Position numbers and translations under genes: made by a program
Source: Yersinia nurmii
GTDB lineage: Bacteria > Pseudomonadota > Gammaproteobacteria > Enterobacterales > Enterobacteriaceae
Length of the DNA stretch: 64,000 nucleotides
Assembly: GCF_001112925.1 (NCBI RefSeq)
Contig: NZ_CPYD01000001.1
Span: 310,001 to 374,000 of the forward strand
Direction of reading: 5' to 3'
Part shown: piece after piece, positions 18,686 through 28,933 of the stretch
Numbering within the stretch: position 1 is the stretch's first letter
Layout of the letters: every line of letters begins with the position of its first letter
Notes under the pieces: generated by a model
The model's database searches: none
Told to the model about the DNA's origin: nothing
Seen by the model: the letters and a program-made list of their open reading frames with translations, nothing else

Positions 18686-19702
18686 ATGTATATCGATCTG
18701 CGTAGTGACACAGTAACCCGGCCTTCTCCTCCCATGCGTCAGCTAATGGCCAATGCTGAAGTGGGCGATGATGTGTACGGTGATGACCCAACAGTCAAAG
18801 CGTTGGAAGCCGAGGGAGCGCGGCTCTCCGACAAAGCGGCATCGTTATTTTTACCCAGCGGTACTCAGGCTAATCTGGTCGCATTGCTCACGCATTGCCA
18901 GCGTGGCGATGAGTATATTGTGGGACAAAAAGCCCATAATTATCTGTACGAGGCGGGCGGTGCAGCGGTTTTAGGCAGCATTCAGCCACAGCCGCTGGAT
19001 GCGAATGACGACGGCAGTTTGCCGTTGGATAAAGTACTGGCCGCCATCAAACCCGATGACATTCTGTTTGCTCAAACCCGTCTGCTCAGCCTGGAAAATA
19101 CGCACAGCGGACGCGTGCTGCCCATCAGTTATCTGCAACAGGCATGGGCGTTGACTCGCGAAAAAAATCTGGCGTTACATATCGATGGGGCGCGCATTAT
19201 GAATGCCGCAGTGGCGCTAAAAGTTCCGCTACGGGAAATCACCCAATATTGCGATACCCTGACTATCTGTCTTTCCAAAGGATTGGGCGCCCCCGTCGGT
19301 TCTTTACTGTGCGGCAGCGAAGAATACATTAAGCGCGCTATACGTTGGCGCAAAATGACCGGCGGCGGTATGCGTCAGGCCGGTATTCTGGCGGCTGCGG
19401 GACTTTATGCCTTGCAGCATAACGTGGAACGCTTGCAGCAGGATCACGACAACGCAGTGTGGCTGGAGCAAAAATTGCGGGATATCGGTGTAGAGATTAT
19501 TGCTCCCGGCGCTCAAACCAATATGTTGTATATTCGCCAGTCGGCAGAGCTGGCGGCCCAAATGGGGCCGTGGATGCGTGAACGCGGCGTGTTAATCAGC
19601 GCGGGGCCAGTGACCCGCATGATTACGCATTTGGACATTCGCCGAAGTGATTTAGAACGAGTGGTTACACTGTGGTATGAATTTTTGACATTACATAACT
19701 GA
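18686..19702 (+). CDS. ltaE: Low-specificity L-threonine aldolase
   Basis: The 338-aa PLP enzyme cleaves L-threonine and L-allo-threonine to glycine and acetaldehyde. MYIDLRSDTVTRPSPPMRQ opens the protein, the acidic GDDVYGDDPTVKALE block follows, and the PLP lysine is K198 in LSKGLGAPVGS. The fold is type I (homotetramer in E. coli, 333 aa). Its position after poxB is conserved. The 199-bp gap upstream probably contains its own promoter. Confidence 0.96.
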   Translation: MYIDLRSDTVTRPSPPMRQLMANAEVGDDVYGDDPTVKALEAEGARLSDKAASLFLPSGTQANLVALLTHCQRGDEYIVGQKAHNYLYEAGGAAVLGSIQPQPLDANDDGSLPLDKVLAAIKPDDILFAQTRLLSLENTHSGRVLPISYLQQAWALTREKNLALHIDGARIMNAAVALKVPLREITQYCDTLTICLSKGLGAPVGSLLCGSEEYIKRAIRWRKMTGGGMRQAGILAAAGLYALQHNVERLQQDHDNAVWLEQKLRDIGVEIIAPGAQTNMLYIRQSAELAAQMGPWMRERGVLISAGPVTRMITHLDIRRSDLERVVTLWYEFLTLHN

Positions 19703-19824
19703 AACTAATAATATTTTTTTGTCTACGTTGCCTTGGTGATATCCTGTCGCCAGGGCATTTATATTTCGGCAGAAATAGCCCGATGTATCGATTCTGCTAC
19801 CACTAACCTTACCGAGTGACTCTC

Positions 19825-21267
19825 ATGACACCACAACGAATCTTAGTGTTAGGTGCCAGTGGCTACATCGGCCAGCATTTAATTCCACGCCTTTGCCAGC
19901 AAGGGCATCAGGTTACCGCCGCGGCCCGTCGGATTGAATGGTTGGAAGAACAACAGTGGCCGAATGTTCGTTGCTGTTTTGCCGATCTGTATCAGCCGGA
20001 GACCCTTCGTCACGCACTACAGGATATTGACGTTCTCTACTATCTAGTTCACGCCATGGGAGACGGCGAGGATTTGGTAGAACAGGAGCGTCAGGCCGCC
20101 AGTAACATGCAGCTCGCGCTGAAAAACTCCTCGGTAAAACAGGTGATATTTCTCGGAGCATTGCAACCGGAGGATAACAGTTCCCCACATTTGGTCGCCC
20201 GAAAATTGACTGGCGATTTACTGAGAAAAAGCGGCGTACCTGTCACTGAGCTACGTGCCAGCATCATTGTCGGCCCCGGTTCGGCAGCTTTTGAAGTGAT
20301 GCGCGATATGGTGTACAACTTGCCAATTTTGACGCCGCCGCGCTGGGTTCGCTCCAAGTCCTCCCCTATCGCGCTGGATAACCTATTAGTTTATCTAACG
20401 GAAATACTGAATTATCCCTCTGATGAAAACCGCATTTTTGACGTCGCCGGCCCGGAGTACATCAGTTATCAAACCCTATTTGAGCGCTTTATTGCCATTA
20501 GCGGTAAACGTCGCTGGCTGATCCCGATTCCGCTGCCGACCCGTTTTATTTCGGTCTATTTTATCAGCATGATTACCTCGGTGCCGACCAGTATTGCCAG
20601 CGCATTGATTCAGGGCTTGAATCATGACTTGCCCGCAGACGGCGCTCCGTTACAGGCATTAATACCGCAGAATTTAATCAGCTTTGACGATGCGGTGCGG
20701 GAAACCCTGCGGCGGGAAGACGAAGTCGTTGACTCCGCCGATTGGGGCTACGATCCGGAAGCCCGCGCCCGCTGGCGTCCCGGCTACGGCTTCTACCCTA
20801 AACAAGCCGGTTGCCAATTGGATACCGCGGCTTCTAGCGAAGCTTTATGGCATGTCGTACAGCAAATCGGAGGCCCGGAAGGCTATTTTTACGGTAACCC
20901 GCTGTGGAAAACTCGTGCCTGGATGGACGATCTAGCAGGCGGAGGCGTCGTTTACGGCCGACCAGACCGGCCAACGCTGGAATTAGGCGATTTAGTCGAT
21001 GGCTGGAAGGTGATTACGATAAAACCATTGCGTCAACTGGCCATGATGTTTGGTATGAAAGCGCCAGGATTGGGGCGGTTGACCTTTACCATCAAAGATT
21101 TAGGCGATAAACGCCGTTTTGATGTTCGGGCCTGGTGGCATCCGGCAGGCTTCAGCGGGTTGCTGTATTGGTTCGTTATGATGCCCGCTCACCTGTTTAT
21201 TTTTCGTGGCATGGCGAAGAGAATTGCGCAACTGGCCGAGCAATACGATCGGGAAGCGCGCAAATAG
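19825..21267 (+). CDS. ybjT: NAD(P)-binding protein with DUF2867 domain (YbjT)
   Basis: The 480-aa protein has an N-terminal Rossmann domain ([15 protein letters not shown], glycine motif near residues 10-16) of the atypical SDR type. A C-terminal DUF2867/START-like domain follows ([13 protein letters not shown] to [16 protein letters not shown]). A GTG nine bases earlier (19816) is in frame, but the ATG at 19825 aligns with the E. coli N-terminus. The function is unknown; its family suggests a nucleoside-sugar epimerase-like or quinone-linked oxidoreductase role. Followed by ybjS as in E. coli. Confidence 0.9.
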   Translation: MTPQRILVLGASGYIGQHLIPRLCQQGHQVTAAARRIEWLEEQQWPNVRCCFADLYQPETLRHALQDIDVLYYLVHAMGDGEDLVEQERQAASNMQLALKNSSVKQVIFLGALQPEDNSSPHLVARKLTGDLLRKSGVPVTELRASIIVGPGSAAFEVMRDMVYNLPILTPPRWVRSKSSPIALDNLLVYLTEILNYPSDENRIFDVAGPEYISYQTLFERFIAISGKRRWLIPIPLPTRFISVYFISMITSVPTSIASALIQGLNHDLPADGAPLQALIPQNLISFDDAVRETLRREDEVVDSADWGYDPEARARWRPGYGFYPKQAGCQLDTAASSEALWHVVQQIGGPEGYFYGNPLWKTRAWMDDLAGGGVVYGRPDRPTLELGDLVDGWKVITIKPLRQLAMMFGMKAPGLGRLTFTIKDLGDKRRFDVRAWWHPAGFSGLLYWFVMMPAHLFIFRGMAKRIAQLAEQYDREARK

Positions 21268-21419
21268 CGTGCATTTGTCGATCAACCACACAGTTTGCAA
21301 CCCTTAGTCAGCCCTTTCTGATTGCATAGCGCCTCATTTCACGAAAGAATGGCATCTTATTTGCTGCGCGCATTATATTAACGCCAGCATTCTGATTTTT
21401 GGTGGGAACCGAATTCGTT

Positions 21420-22427
21420 ATGAAGGTATTGGTCACCGGCGCAACCAGTGGGTTAGGCCGAAACGCCGTTGAATATCTCCGCCGTCAAGGTATCAAAGTG
21501 ACAGCAACCGGTCGTAATCAGGCCATGGGTAGCCTATTGGAAAAAATGGGCGCTGAATTTATTCATGCCGATTTAACGAATCTGGTCTCATCGCAGGCTA
21601 AAGCCATGCTGGCCGATGTTGATACGCTCTGGCATTGTTCCAGCTTCACTTCCCCTTGGGGTACCGAGCAGGCTTTTGAACTGGCGAACGTCCGCGCGAC
21701 TCGCCGTTTGGGGGAATGGGCTACCGCTTACGGCGTAGAGAATTTTATTCATATCTCTTCTCCAGCGATTTACTTCGATTATCATCATCACCGAAATATT
21801 CAGGAAGATTTCCGACCGGCGCGTTTTGCCAACGAATTTGCCCGCAGTAAAGCTGCGGGGGAAGAAGTGATCAGGCAGTTGGCGCTGTCTAACCCGCAAA
21901 CCCACTTTACTATTTTGCGCCCACAGGGGCTGTTTGGCCCCCATGACAAAGTGATGCTGCCGCGCTTATTACACATGATTAAGCACTACGGCACCTTGTT
22001 ATTGCCACGCGGTGGCGAAGCGTTGGTGGATATGACCTATCTTGAGAACGCCGTTCACGCCATGTGGCTGGCGACACAATCCACCACCACAGAGTCTGGT
22101 CGCGCTTACAATATCACCAATCAGCAGCCGCGCCCGCTGCGCACCATCGTTCAGCATCTGCTGGACGCGCTGGAGATGCCATGCCGCATTCGTTCGATTC
22201 CCTACCCTATGCTGGACGTGATGGCGCGTACTATGGAAAAAATGGGGAATAAAAGCGAAAAAGAGCCGGTTCTGACCCACTACGGCGTCGCTAAGCTTAA
22301 CTTCGATCTCACTTTGGACACCCGCAGGGCAGAAAAAGAATTGGGCTATCGCCCGCTGGTTTCGTTGGATGAAAGCATTAACCGCACGGCTCGCTGGCTG
22401 AAAGAACACGGTAAGCTGCGAGGGTAG
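21420..22427 (+). CDS. ybjS: NAD-dependent epimerase/dehydratase family protein YbjS
   Basis: The 335-aa extended SDR has the cofactor motif TGATSGLG at residues 6-13 and the active-site-like YFDYHHH region after ISSPAIYF. A conserved [13 protein letters not shown] block is also present. The true ATG lies 21 bases inside a longer frame and aligns with E. coli YbjS ([18 protein letters not shown]). Its substrate is not known. It resembles 3-beta-hydroxysteroid dehydrogenase/epimerase-type enzymes, which is family-level inference only. Confidence 0.9.
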   Translation: MKVLVTGATSGLGRNAVEYLRRQGIKVTATGRNQAMGSLLEKMGAEFIHADLTNLVSSQAKAMLADVDTLWHCSSFTSPWGTEQAFELANVRATRRLGEWATAYGVENFIHISSPAIYFDYHHHRNIQEDFRPARFANEFARSKAAGEEVIRQLALSNPQTHFTILRPQGLFGPHDKVMLPRLLHMIKHYGTLLLPRGGEALVDMTYLENAVHAMWLATQSTTTESGRAYNITNQQPRPLRTIVQHLLDALEMPCRIRSIPYPMLDVMARTMEKMGNKSEKEPVLTHYGVAKLNFDLTLDTRRAEKELGYRPLVSLDESINRTARWLKEHGKLRG

Positions 22428-22432
22428 TCCTG

Positions 22433-22467
22433 AAAAGCAGCGAAACCAACGGACTACGCTGCTTTTT
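22433..22467. terminator. Bidirectional terminator between ybjS and amiD
   Basis: A perfect 10-bp stem AAAAGCAGCG/CGCTGCTTTT (22433-22442, 22457-22466). The arms supply T-runs on both strands. It sits in the 50-bp gap between convergent genes. Confidence 0.88.
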
Positions 22468-22477
22468 CGCTACACTT

Positions 22478-23407
22478 CTAGAGTTTACCGCACTCGGATT
22501 TCACACTCTGGAGCGCAGACTCATTCATTCGAGGCTTGATATCCTTACTTTTCTCAGAATTATGGTATTTAACCAATAATGCATCGGCTATCGCCTCGGT
22601 TTCCGCATCAGGCAGGCCGTGTATCTCCGATGGCCGAAAATGCATCTGGAAAGCGCTAATCACTCTCCTTTGCTGTTCCTGCGTCATATCAGGCGTGATT
22701 TCATAACCATAACAGCTGAGTTTAGCTAATAGCGGCATTATGGGCACTGGCCGATCTGCACGCCTCTTCCCCAAATAATATTGAACATCCGCTGCGTCCG
22801 GCCACGCCCCAATCCCTTGCTGTGCCAAATGCTCCCAAGGGAACAAAGGCCCTGGGTCCTCTTTACGCTGTGGCGCAATATCACTGTGAGCAACAACATT
22901 ACGTGGCTCTATTTCATAACGCGCGATAATCTTATGAGCCAAAGCAGTGACCAGTTCAATTTGTTGAGGAGTGTAAGGATACCAATGTATCTTCCCCAAC
23001 AGGGTACTGGTGAACCCCGGGTTTTCCTGTTCAATACCTACAGACGTGTCATTGAGATTAGTTCGCCCACGCCAACCACTCACTCCGGCATGCCAAGCTC
23101 TGAGGTGCTCGGGTACGAGCTGCCAAGCGACGGGTTTACCACTGCGGGGATCTATGGGGGGATAAGCCGGAACTAAATAGTGCGCGCTGACCTGTTCGGT
23201 CGTCAGTACGTTAAGGGATTCAGGAAAATTCAGTGCTGTATAATGTAAAACCAAAAAGCGAATCCGCCTATCGACGCCGATTGCCTGACGAGAGTCATTC
23301 AACATAAAACTCCCTTGGTCAACCAAAGCCTTTTCTTCCTGCACAGCCCCCAGCGCATGAAACTGTACCAACGGCATAATGAACAGCATCCAGAACCATG
23401 GTTTCAT
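22478..23407 (-). CDS. amiD: N-acetylmuramoyl-L-alanine amidase AmiD, apparently not lipidated
   Basis: The 309-aa amidase_2 (PGRP-type zinc amidase) domain has ligands H55 (FLVLHYTA), H174 and D184 (VVAHSDIAPQRKEDPGPLF), followed by a C-terminal peptidoglycan-binding-like helical region. It cleaves MurNAc-L-Ala bonds, including 1,6-anhydro muropeptides. E. coli AmiD is an outer-membrane lipoprotein; here the lipobox cysteine position reads Ala (HALGA, residue 21), so the signal peptide probably yields a soluble periplasmic enzyme or an uncleaved anchor. A C-terminal extension of about 25 residues (ending SECGKL) is also unusual. AAGGA precedes the ATG. Confidence 0.93.
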   Translation of the reverse strand: MKPWFWMLFIMPLVQFHALGAVQEEKALVDQGSFMLNDSRQAIGVDRRIRFLVLHYTALNFPESLNVLTTEQVSAHYLVPAYPPIDPRSGKPVAWQLVPEHLRAWHAGVSGWRGRTNLNDTSVGIEQENPGFTSTLLGKIHWYPYTPQQIELVTALAHKIIARYEIEPRNVVAHSDIAPQRKEDPGPLFPWEHLAQQGIGAWPDAADVQYYLGKRRADRPVPIMPLLAKLSCYGYEITPDMTQEQQRRVISAFQMHFRPSEIHGLPDAETEAIADALLVKYHNSEKSKDIKPRMNESALQSVKSECGKL

Positions 23408-23525
23408 CTCGATATCCTTATCGGTTTCCTCCGGATTTTACCTAATAAAAAACGCCTTTCGCGTTCTGCGTTAATAGGTATGTGTAAGAGGAATACGTTA
23501 AATAAATTAACCTAATAAGTTGAAT

Positions 23526-23553
23526 AAAAAGGTAAAATATTCGTTACCTTTTT
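23526..23553 (-). terminator. Terminator downstream of ybjQ
   Basis: A perfect 10-bp AT-rich stem AAAAAGGTAA/TTACCTTTTT with an 8-nt loop, about 55 bases after the ybjQ stop. The transcript ends in five U residues on the minus strand. Confidence 0.65.
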
Positions 23554-23607
23554 ATTCTATACCGACACGATCAGGAAACAATTCGGATTACCAAACCAAT
23601 TTCACCA

Positions 23608-23931
23608 CTAACGGGATATTTTAACCGCAGTACCGCTGACGCTAACCATTAGCATACTGCTATCTTTCCCTACGGTTTCATAATCAATATCAATACCTAC
23701 AATGGCATTAGCACCGAGCTGCTCGGCCTCTTCCTGCAGTTCTTGAAAAGCAATCTGTCGCGCTTTACGCAATTCTTTCTCATAGGCGCCGGAGCGGCCC
23801 CCCACGATATCTCGCACGCCGGCGAAGAAATCTTTGAAAATATTCGCGCCCAAAATGGCTTCACCAGTAACCACACCACAATACTCAGTGATGGTAAAAC
23901 CTTCTAACGTTGGAGTGGTAGATAACTGCAT
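23608..23931 (-). CDS. ybjQ: YbjQ/UPF0145 family heavy-metal-binding-like protein
   Basis: This 107-aa small cytoplasmic protein belongs to the YbjQ (UPF0145) family. Visible blocks are [29 protein letters not shown] (about residues 23-51) and [14 protein letters not shown] (about 73-86). The structure is known to be a pentameric fold of unclear role. It precedes amiD on the same strand, but the 200-bp gap and the hairpin suggest separate transcripts. Confidence 0.93.
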   Translation of the reverse strand: MQLSTTPTLEGFTITEYCGVVTGEAILGANIFKDFFAGVRDIVGGRSGAYEKELRKARQIAFQELQEEAEQLGANAIVGIDIDYETVGKDSSMLMVSVSGTAVKISR

Positions 23932-24135
23932 GGCATATTCCTTAAACCAAAGATAAAAACCCCAAATCGCCTAAATAATAGGCGGCGCGTATCATTTACT
24001 AATAGGCATTTATAACAACATGAAGATGAACCCTAGGTAAATAAGACGCACCCTAAGTTCATCCATAAAAAAAGATTTATACTATATTAACTGCATGATT
24101 GAGTTACATGTCTGGCATTTCACATAGGTAATAAG

Positions 24136-24705
24136 ATGAACAAAAAAAATATTGCACTGGTATTACCCTTGGCGTTACTGCTGAGTGCCTGTACCACTCC
24201 CGTTACGCCTGCGTTTAAGGATATCGGCAGTCGCAACGGCCCTTGCGTGGAAGGCGGTCCGGATCATGTGGCTGAACAGTTCTATAACTTACGCGTACAG
24301 CAAATGGGCGCCGCAGGCACTGTGTCTGCTAATTATTCCGCAGAACAACTGCGTCCATTCCTGAGTCAGGCTCTGTATCAGGATATTCAAAAGGCGCGCC
24401 AAGCGCAGAGCGCTAACCGTTCAGCCACCCAACCGGCGACTAATGCCGATCAGGCCATCGCCAGCGTTTATGCCGGCGTCAGTGACGCAGATGTGGCCAG
24501 CGCCTCCACCATTCCCAACACCGATGCCAAAAATATACCGCTACGGGTGACGCTGGTACACCGCACGCCAGACGGTAAGGAATCTCGCTGGCAGGATGAA
24601 GTTTTGATGGTCCGAGAAGGCAGTTGCTGGGTAGTAGACGATATTCGCTTTATGGGCGCCAATGCTCCAGCCAGCTCGCTGCGCCAGCTGTTGGGTCAGC
24701 GCTAA
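24136..24705 (+). CDS. ybjP: Lipoprotein YbjP
   Basis: The 189-aa protein begins with a lipoprotein signal peptide and lipobox LLSAC, giving Cys19 as the lipidated residue; +2 Thr predicts outer-membrane sorting. The body carries the FMGANAPASSLRQLL tail typical of YbjP (DUF3828-type). The function is unknown. It is the first plus-strand gene before the art operon; the 240-bp gap to artP probably contains a separate art promoter. Confidence 0.9.
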   Translation: MNKKNIALVLPLALLLSACTTPVTPAFKDIGSRNGPCVEGGPDHVAEQFYNLRVQQMGAAGTVSANYSAEQLRPFLSQALYQDIQKARQAQSANRSATQPATNADQAIASVYAGVSDADVASASTIPNTDAKNIPLRVTLVHRTPDGKESRWQDEVLMVREGSCWVVDDIRFMGANAPASSLRQLLGQR

Positions 24706-24946
24706 CTCAGACAATAAACTGGCCAGAGAATCGCACCACTGGCAGCAGCCATTTATGCGCCTCAGTGAATTCTCTGCCAGTTCTATTCACCACATGACAA
24801 ATTCCTCTCCTCGGGAAATAAACCCAAAGATTATGCTATCTTTGCGTGTACCAACCGGTTATTAATAAATTTTAACGCACAAAGATTGCATAAGTATGCC
24901 GCGGAAGTTAACATTCCCCGCATCATTGGCTATTCAGATTTGGCGC

Positions 24947-25675
24947 ATGAGTATTCAACTTAACGGAATTAACTGTTACTACGGCGCACATCAGGCGCTG
25001 TTCGACATCACATTGAACTGTCCAGCGGGGGAAACCTTGGTTTTGCTGGGCCCTAGCGGCGCGGGTAAAAGTTCTTTACTGCGCGTGCTCAACCTTTTGG
25101 AAATGCCACGCTCTGGGACATTACAGATCGCGGGTAACCATTTTGACTTTACCCAAGCTCCTGGCGCAAAAGCGATCCGCGAACTGCGTCAGAATGTAGG
25201 CATGGTATTCCAGCAATATAATCTCTGGCCACACCTGACCGTGGTGCAAAACCTGATCGAAGCACCTTGTCGGGTGCTGGGTCTCTCCAAAGATCAGGCG
25301 ATGGCCCGCGCGAAAAAATTGCTGTCCCGTTTACGGCTGACCGACTTTGTCGATCGTTTTCCACTGCATCTTTCCGGGGGACAACAGCAGCGAGTGGCCA
25401 TTGCGCGAGCATTGATGATGGAGCCGCAGGTTCTACTGTTTGATGAGCCAACGGCGGCGCTTGATCCGGAAATTACCGCGCAAATCGTTAGCATTATTCG
25501 CGAGCTGTCCGAAACCGGTATCACTCAGGTTATCGTCACACATGAAGTTGAAGTTGCCCGTAAAACTGCCAGTCGGGTGGTTTATATGGAAAACGGTCAT
25601 ATAGTGGAACAAGGCGATGCCAGTCATTTCGCCCAGCCTCACACTGAAGCTTTTGCCAGCTATCTGTCACATTGA
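24947..25675 (+). CDS. artP: ArtP, ATPase of the arginine ABC importer
   Basis: The 242-aa polar-amino-acid ABC ATPase has Walker [10 protein letters not shown] at 35-43, Q-loop [10 protein letters not shown], signature LSGGQQQR and Walker [13 protein letters not shown]. The frame is open 51 bases further upstream, but [13 protein letters not shown] at 24947 matches the E. coli start and length (242 aa). It leads artPIQM. A palindrome GCATA-AG-TATGC (24888-24899) about 50 bp upstream is a poor ARG-box match; ArgR control is expected from the family but is not clearly visible here. Confidence 0.96.
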   Translation: MSIQLNGINCYYGAHQALFDITLNCPAGETLVLLGPSGAGKSSLLRVLNLLEMPRSGTLQIAGNHFDFTQAPGAKAIRELRQNVGMVFQQYNLWPHLTVVQNLIEAPCRVLGLSKDQAMARAKKLLSRLRLTDFVDRFPLHLSGGQQQRVAIARALMMEPQVLLFDEPTAALDPEITAQIVSIIRELSETGITQVIVTHEVEVARKTASRVVYMENGHIVEQGDASHFAQPHTEAFASYLSH

Positions 25676-25695
25676 TATCTATTTGGGGATTTTCG

Positions 25696-26427
25696 ATGAA
25701 AAAATTATTAATTGCTGCGGTTCTTGCCAGTATCAGTCTGTCTGCTTCTGCGGCTGAAACCATTCGTTTTGCGGCGGAAGCGTCTTACCCGCCGTTCGAA
25801 TTTATTGATGCTAATAATAAAATGCAGGGTTTTGATATCGATCTAGCCAATGCGTTATGCAAAGAGATGCAGGCTAACTGCACTTTCACCAATCAGGCCT
25901 TTGATAGTTTGATTCCAAGCCTGAAATTCAAACGTTTCGACGCAGTGATTTCCGGCGTGGATATTACGCCTGAACGTCTAAAGCAGGTTGCGTTCACCAA
26001 ACCTTATTACGATAACTCAGCGCTGTTTATCGCTCATAAAGGCAAAATCACCGATTTGGCCGCGCTAAAAGGCAAACGCGTTGGTATGCAAAACGGCTCA
26101 ACGCATCAGAAATTCCTGTTAGAGAAGCATCCTGAAATCACCGCCGTGCCTTACGACAGCTACCAAAATGCAATTCTGGATCTGAAAAATGGCCGTCTGG
26201 ACGCAGTATTCGGTGATACCGCAGTGGTCAACGAGTGGTTGAAGCAGAGTCCTGAACTGGTGCCGGTCGGCGACAAAATTACCGATGCTGATTATTTCGG
26301 TACCGGTCTTGGCATCGCGGTACGTCAGAACAATACCGAATTACTGGGTAAGTTAGATGCAGCACTGGCGAAAGTGAAAGCCGATGGCACCTATCAGACA
26401 ATTTATAAAAAATGGTTCCAACAGTAA
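25696..26427 (+). CDS. artI: ArtI, periplasmic basic-amino-acid binding protein
   Basis: The 243-aa SBP (family 3) has the signal peptide MKKLLIAAVLASISLSASA followed by AETIRFAAEASYPPFEF. Ligand-pocket blocks FDIDLANALCKEM, SGVDITPERLKQVAFTKPYY and the hinge NAILDLKNGRLDAVFGDTA are present. GGGGAT precedes the ATG, 20 bases after artP. It is about 75% identical by eye to ArtJ 2 kb downstream. E. coli ArtI's ligand is less certain than ArtJ's arginine. Confidence 0.94.
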   Translation: MKKLLIAAVLASISLSASAAETIRFAAEASYPPFEFIDANNKMQGFDIDLANALCKEMQANCTFTNQAFDSLIPSLKFKRFDAVISGVDITPERLKQVAFTKPYYDNSALFIAHKGKITDLAALKGKRVGMQNGSTHQKFLLEKHPEITAVPYDSYQNAILDLKNGRLDAVFGDTAVVNEWLKQSPELVPVGDKITDADYFGTGLGIAVRQNNTELLGKLDAALAKVKADGTYQTIYKKWFQQ

Positions 26428-26438
26428 CTTAAGCACCC

Positions 26439-27155
26439 ATGAATGAATTTCAACCTTTAGCAAGCGCTGCCGGTATGACCGTCGGCCTTGCCGTTTGCGC
26501 TCTGGTTCTCGGCCTCATTCTGGCAATGCTGTTCGCCGTTTGGGAATCATCCCGCTGGAAAGTCGTCAGCTATCTGGGCACCGCCTGGGTTACGCTGTTG
26601 CGCGGCCTGCCAGAGATCCTGGTCGTGCTATTTATCTATTTCGGTTCATCACAATTACTGATGATGCTGTCAGATGGCTTTACTCTGAATTTCTATCTGT
26701 TCGAACTGCCAGTGAAGCTGGATATCGACACATTTGAGGTCAGCCCTTTCCTGTGCGGTGTGATTGCGCTGGCGTTGCTGTATTCGGCCTATGCTTCGCA
26801 AACGCTGCGCGGCGCGCTCAAAGCGGTTCCTGCCGGTCAGTGGGAATCCGGACAAGCGTTGGGAATGAGTCAGGCGGCGATCTTTTTCCGCCTGATTATG
26901 CCGCAAATGTGGCGCCACGCCCTGCCGGGGCTGGGTAATCAGTGGTTAGTTTTACTGAAAGACACCGCGTTAGTGTCGTTGATTAGTGTGAATGACCTCA
27001 TGTTGCAGACCAAAAGCATCGCGACGCGCACGCAAGAACCCTTTACCTGGTATATGATCGCCGCTGCAATTTATCTGATGGTGACTCTGCTAAGTCAGTA
27101 TGTAATCAAACTGATTGAACGCCGTACCACGCGTTTTGAACGGAGTCCATCCTGA
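26439..27155 (+). CDS. artQ: ArtQ, permease of the arginine ABC importer
   Basis: The 238-aa inner-membrane permease has about five TM segments and the EAA-type coupling loop [24 protein letters not shown] (about residues 133-156). It lies 11 bases after artI and overlaps artM by one base (TGATG). It pairs with ArtM as a heterodimeric channel energised by ArtP. Confidence 0.95.
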   Translation: MNEFQPLASAAGMTVGLAVCALVLGLILAMLFAVWESSRWKVVSYLGTAWVTLLRGLPEILVVLFIYFGSSQLLMMLSDGFTLNFYLFELPVKLDIDTFEVSPFLCGVIALALLYSAYASQTLRGALKAVPAGQWESGQALGMSQAAIFFRLIMPQMWRHALPGLGNQWLVLLKDTALVSLISVNDLMLQTKSIATRTQEPFTWYMIAAAIYLMVTLLSQYVIKLIERRTTRFERSPS

Positions 27156-27823
27156 TGTTTGAATATTTGCCTGAGATCCTAAAAGGGCTGCATACCAGCC
27201 TGACGCTGACTCTGGTTTCGCTGCTGGTGGCGTTGGTGCTGTCGTTGATTTTCACCATTATTCTGACGCTGAAAACCCCGATAGCCACGCAGTTGGTGAA
27301 GATTTACATCACTTTGTTCACCGGCACGCCGTTACTGGTACAAATCTTCCTGATTTACTACGGCCCCGGTCAGTTCCCGACGATTCGCGAATATCCGTGG
27401 CTGTGGCATGTCCTTTCGCAGCCTTGGCTGTGTGCCATGATCGCATTGGCGCTGAACAGCGCAGCCTATACCACCCTGCTGTTCCATGGAGCGGTTCGGG
27501 CGATTCCAGCCGGTCAGTGGCAGTCTTGTGAAGCATTGGGAATGTCCAAACGCCAGTCGCTGCGGATTTTACTGCCGTTCGCCTTTAAACGCGCGTTGTC
27601 GTCTTATTCCAACGAAGTCGTGCTGGTGTTTAAAAGTACCTCACTGGCATACACCATTACATTGATGGAAGTAATGGGTTACAGCCAGTTGATGTATGGC
27701 CGAACCTACGACGTGATGGTATTTGGCGCGGCAGGTATTGTTTACCTGTGCGTTAACGGCTTGCTGACTCTGCTGATGCGTCTGGTCGAACGTCGGGCGC
27801 TGGCCTTCGAACGTCGCAATTAA
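27155..27823 (+). CDS. artM: ArtM, permease of the arginine ABC importer
   Basis: The 222-aa permease has the coupling loop GQWQSCEALGMSKRQSLRILLPFAFKRAL (about residues 117-145) and about five TM helices. It starts on the last base of the artQ stop. It is the last gene of artPIQM and is followed 22 bases later by a strong terminator. Confidence 0.95.
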   Translation: MFEYLPEILKGLHTSLTLTLVSLLVALVLSLIFTIILTLKTPIATQLVKIYITLFTGTPLLVQIFLIYYGPGQFPTIREYPWLWHVLSQPWLCAMIALALNSAAYTTLLFHGAVRAIPAGQWQSCEALGMSKRQSLRILLPFAFKRALSSYSNEVVLVFKSTSLAYTITLMEVMGYSQLMYGRTYDVMVFGAAGIVYLCVNGLLTLLMRLVERRALAFERRN

Positions 27824-27844
27824 GCCTTCAATCACGGCTCTTTG

Positions 27845-27871
27845 AAACCCCGGTATCTGCCGGGGTTTTTT
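27845..27871 (+). terminator. Terminator of artPIQM
   Basis: A perfect 9-bp GC-rich stem AAACCCCGG/CCGGGGTTT with a 6-nt loop and six T residues, 22 bases after artM. artJ downstream is therefore a separate transcription unit. Confidence 0.92.
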
Positions 27872-28014
27872 ATTCATGCGAAGAATAAAAGCCACGTCAA
27901 AACACAATCCCCTCTGATTATCGCCAAGCTCATTTTTTCCAACTGCGACATTTCTAACACGCTTTTACCGAAGATGATGAGGTTGATTTTTTTATTATAT
28001 TTTTAATCACTTTT

Positions 28015-28032
28015 CTTGCATATTAATTCATA
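28015..28032. promoter_or_regulatory. ArgR operator (ARG box) of artJ
   Basis: CTTGCATATTAATTCATA fits the 18-bp ARG-box pattern TNTGAATWWWWATTCANW with one mismatch in the conserved core. It lies about 120 bp upstream of artJ and overlaps a possible -35 (TTGCAT, 28017-28022; TGTAAT at 28042 as -10, spacer 19). A weaker second box follows within 2-3 bp. artJ is ArgR-repressed in E. coli. Confidence 0.7.
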
Positions 28033-28151
28033 AAGTGGCAATGTAATTCCAATTGATTATGGCATTACACACCGCTAAAAGTTCCTTAGCGGTAATAAAA
28101 TCAATAAGTAATGTTGCACCCTATTAGAGACTTTTAGACAGGAGTTTAGGC

Positions 28152-28883
28152 ATGAAAAAGTTATTACTGGTGACAATGCTGACTGGGATGGCCTTTAGCG
28201 CTAGCGCTGTGGAAACCATTCGTTTTGCCGCCTCGGCGACCTATCCACCGTTTGAATCTATGGGTGCCAATAATGAGATCGTAGGTTTCGATATGGATTT
28301 GGCTAAAGCCTTGTGCAAACAAATGGAAGCCAAGTGTACATTTACCAATCAGGCTTTTGACAGCTTGATTCCAGCGTTGAAATTCCGTCGCTATGACGCC
28401 GTCATTTCTGGTATGGACATCACGCCTGAGCGTAGCAAACAGGTCGCATTTACCCAGCCTTACTACGCCAACTCCGCGATTGTGATTGCCCATAAAGGCA
28501 AGTACACCTCTCTGGCCGATTTGAAAGGCAAGCGTCTCGGAATGGAAAATGGGACTACACACCAGAAATATATGCAGGAAAAGCATCCTGAAATTCAGAC
28601 CGTCTCTTACGATAGCTATCAGAATGCTATTTTAGATTTGAAAAATGGCCGTATCGACGGCGTATTCGGTGACACAGCCGTGGTCAACGAATGGCTGAAG
28701 AATAATCCTGAATTGTCTTCCGTAGGGGAGCACGTCACCGATGCACAATACTTCGGCACAGGTTTAGGCATTGCGGTGCGCCCTGAAAATACCGAACTGT
28801 TGGGCAAGCTGAATAAAGCGATTGATGCAGTTAAGGCGGACGGTACTTATAAAACCATTAATGACAAATGGTTCCCGCAATAA
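28152..28883 (+). CDS. artJ: ArtJ, periplasmic L-arginine-binding protein
   Basis: The 243-aa SBP family-3 protein has signal peptide MKKLLLVTMLTGMAFSASA and mature start VETIRFAASATYPPFES. Pocket blocks are nearly identical to ArtI (SGMDITPERSKQVAFTQPYY; DLKNGRIDGVFGDTA). AGGAG precedes the ATG. It is transcribed alone behind an ARG box and in front of its own terminator. ArtJ supplies the ArtPQM transporter with high-affinity arginine binding. Confidence 0.94.
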   Translation: MKKLLLVTMLTGMAFSASAVETIRFAASATYPPFESMGANNEIVGFDMDLAKALCKQMEAKCTFTNQAFDSLIPALKFRRYDAVISGMDITPERSKQVAFTQPYYANSAIVIAHKGKYTSLADLKGKRLGMENGTTHQKYMQEKHPEIQTVSYDSYQNAILDLKNGRIDGVFGDTAVVNEWLKNNPELSSVGEHVTDAQYFGTGLGIAVRPENTELLGKLNKAIDAVKADGTYKTINDKWFPQ

Positions 28884-28933
28884 TTCCTGCCATCAATAGA
28901 GCTGTTTGTTATTACTGAGAAATTACAGATATA

